Shown here: positions 5,443 to 6,562 of the stretch, one piece after another
Position numbering within the stretch: the first letter of the stretch is position 1
Layout of the letters: each line of letters starts with the position of its first letter
Source: Deltaproteobacteria bacterium
GTDB taxonomy: Bacteria; Desulfobacterota; DSM-4660; Desulfatiglandales; HGW-15
Assembly: GCA_016926135.1 (NCBI GenBank)
Contig: JAFGPH010000009.1
Location: 1 to 6,562, forward strand
Direction of reading: 5' to 3'
Length of the DNA stretch: 6,562 nt
Made by a program: the position numbers and the translations under genes
Notes under the pieces: generated by a model
The model's input: only the letters and a program-made list of their open reading frames with translations
Databases searched by the model: none
Told to the model about the DNA's origin: nothing

Positions 5443-6562
5443 ATGACAGAGGAAGAGCTTAACCGACTCATCAAGATCGGGGAGGGGTTCGCCCTGGAGT
5501 TCAAGAGTACCCCTTCTCACATAGGTCGAGAGATCTGTGCCTTTGCGAATGCTGCTGGCGGACGCATCCTTGTGGGTGTGGACGATCGGGGCAACACGGT
5601 CGGCGTGAGAGAGCCGAACCGGACCAAGTCAGAGATTCAGACCAGCGCACGGCACATGGACCCCCCTCTCGTTCTGGATATCGAGGCAGTGGGCAATGTC
5701 CTTGTCGTTACGGTGCCCAGCGGTCCGAACAAGCCCTATTCAGCCAATGGACTCTTCTACCTGCGGGAAGCCGCCAATACCCAGCAAATGAAAAGGGAGG
5801 AGATCAGGGAGTTCTTTTTCAGGGAAGGGCTGATCCGTTTTGACGAACAGCCGTGCCTCAGGTTCAACATGGAACGCGATTTCGATTCCCGGAAATATAT
5901 GGCGTTCTGCAAGACAGCAGGCATCCCCAGAAATCTCAAGCGTGAAGATGTGCTAAGGAACCTTCAGGCTCTTACCCATGACGGCATGACGAACGCCGGC
6001 GCCCTCCTCTTCAGCAAGCGTGTTCCACAGTTCTTTCTGCAAGCATCCATCACCTGTGCCCTGTTTCAAGGGACAAGCAAGACAAAGATCCTTGACCAGG
6101 CTACCTTTCAGGGCACCATTTCGGAAAACCACGATGAGTCCCTATCTTACCTTAGATCTCACCTCAACTCGGAGTATGTGATAAAGGGAGGTCCGAGGGA
6201 GGAGATTCTCGAATTGCCGGCAGAGGCCCTGCGCGAAGCCGTGCTGAACGCCATTGCACACAGGGATTACCGAGCCACTTCCAACGTTCAGGTCAATATC
6301 TATCGAGACAGGGTTGAGGTCTGGAATCCCGGAGGGCTGGTGCCGGGCCTCAGATTGAAAGACCTCGGGCACGTCAGCCGTCCCCGGAACCTGCTGCTAT
6401 TCTCCCTGATGGCACGCATGGATCTAGTGGAGCACATCGGCTCAGGGATCAAGCGCATTCGCGAGGCCACCCGTGCTTACGGCCTGGAACCCCCTCGTAT
6501 TGAAGCTGACGGAGACTGGTTCTCGATCACATTCAGGCGCAAGGGGGCTCATGATGCCATCG
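5443..6562 (+). CDS. Schlafen/AlbA_2 domain and GHKL ATPase protein (COG2865-like), 3' end outside the window
   Basis: The frame is open from ATG 5443 to the last base, giving 373 complete codons. Residues about 10-115 form an AlbA_2 (Schlafen AlbA-like) domain: GEGFALEFK (13-21), FANAAGGRILVGVDDRG (34-50) and the strand FYLREAANTQ (105-114). Members of this domain bind nucleic acid, and some act in RNA cleavage. GALLFSKRVPQFF (186-198) is a linker signature of the COG2865 family. A GHKL-type ATP site follows, with an N-box EALREAVLNAIAHRDY (261-276; N269, H273 and D275), WNPGGL (294-299) as the G1-like box and GSGIKRI (333-339) as the G2-like box. Family members often end in a winged helix, which would lie beyond the window. 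The gene starts 12 bases after the helicase-nuclease stop, so the two are probably co-transcribed. Such proteins are annotated as ATP-binding regulators and recur near restriction and defence loci. The exact role here is unknown. Confidence 0.9.
   Translation, partial: MTEEELNRLIKIGEGFALEFKSTPSHIGREICAFANAAGGRILVGVDDRGNTVGVREPNRTKSEIQTSARHMDPPLVLDIEAVGNVLVVTVPSGPNKPYSANGLFYLREAANTQQMKREEIREFFFREGLIRFDEQPCLRFNMERDFDSRKYMAFCKTAGIPRNLKREDVLRNLQALTHDGMTNAGALLFSKRVPQFFLQASITCALFQGTSKTKILDQATFQGTISENHDESLSYLRSHLNSEYVIKGGPREEILELPAEALREAVLNAIAHRDYRATSNVQVNIYRDRVEVWNPGGLVPGLRLKDLGHVSRPRNLLLFSLMARMDLVEHIGSGIKRIREATRAYGLEPPRIEADGDWFSITFRRKGAHDAI

Overview
The window is bacterial, with compact co-directional genes, short gaps and moderately high GC. 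All supported genes are on the + strand. No rRNA, tRNA or taxonomic marker is present. The codon style and gene content would suit a Desulfobacterota or other Proteobacteria-like genome, but this is a weak inference.

Region 1 (1-767) is the end of an ABC exporter operon. The last ten codons of an upstream gene, probably the ATPase subunit, overlap the start of an ABC-2 type permease by ATGA. Region 2 (768-896) is a 129-base non-coding gap. It holds a long imperfect inverted repeat and at best a weak promoter, and it marks the change from exporter genes to a different module.

Region 3 (897-5430) encodes a very large superfamily 1 (Upf1-like) helicase. It has an unusually long insert between motifs Ia and II, and a C-terminal nuclease domain of the Vsr/DUF559/MTES_1575 kind. 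Its N-terminus is split. A 74-codon ORF with the character of the protein's first domain ends at CCC TGA, and the 1432-codon main ORF is open one base further on in the +1 frame from position 1087, well before its first ATG at 1132. The junction could be a sequencing error, a real frameshift mutation, two coupled genes, or a programmed +1 frameshift. The sequence alone does not decide among them.

Region 4 (5443 to the window end) is a gene 12 bases downstream that encodes a Schlafen/AlbA_2 domain joined to a GHKL-type ATPase (COG2865-like). It runs off the window.

The helicase-nuclease and the AlbA_2-ATPase look like one operon. The helicase-Vsr arrangement recalls anti-phage systems such as Hhe (DUF4011-helicase-Vsr), so the pair is a reasonable candidate for a nucleic-acid-targeting defence module. 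This is inferred from architecture and context and is not demonstrated. The adjacent exporter is probably unrelated.
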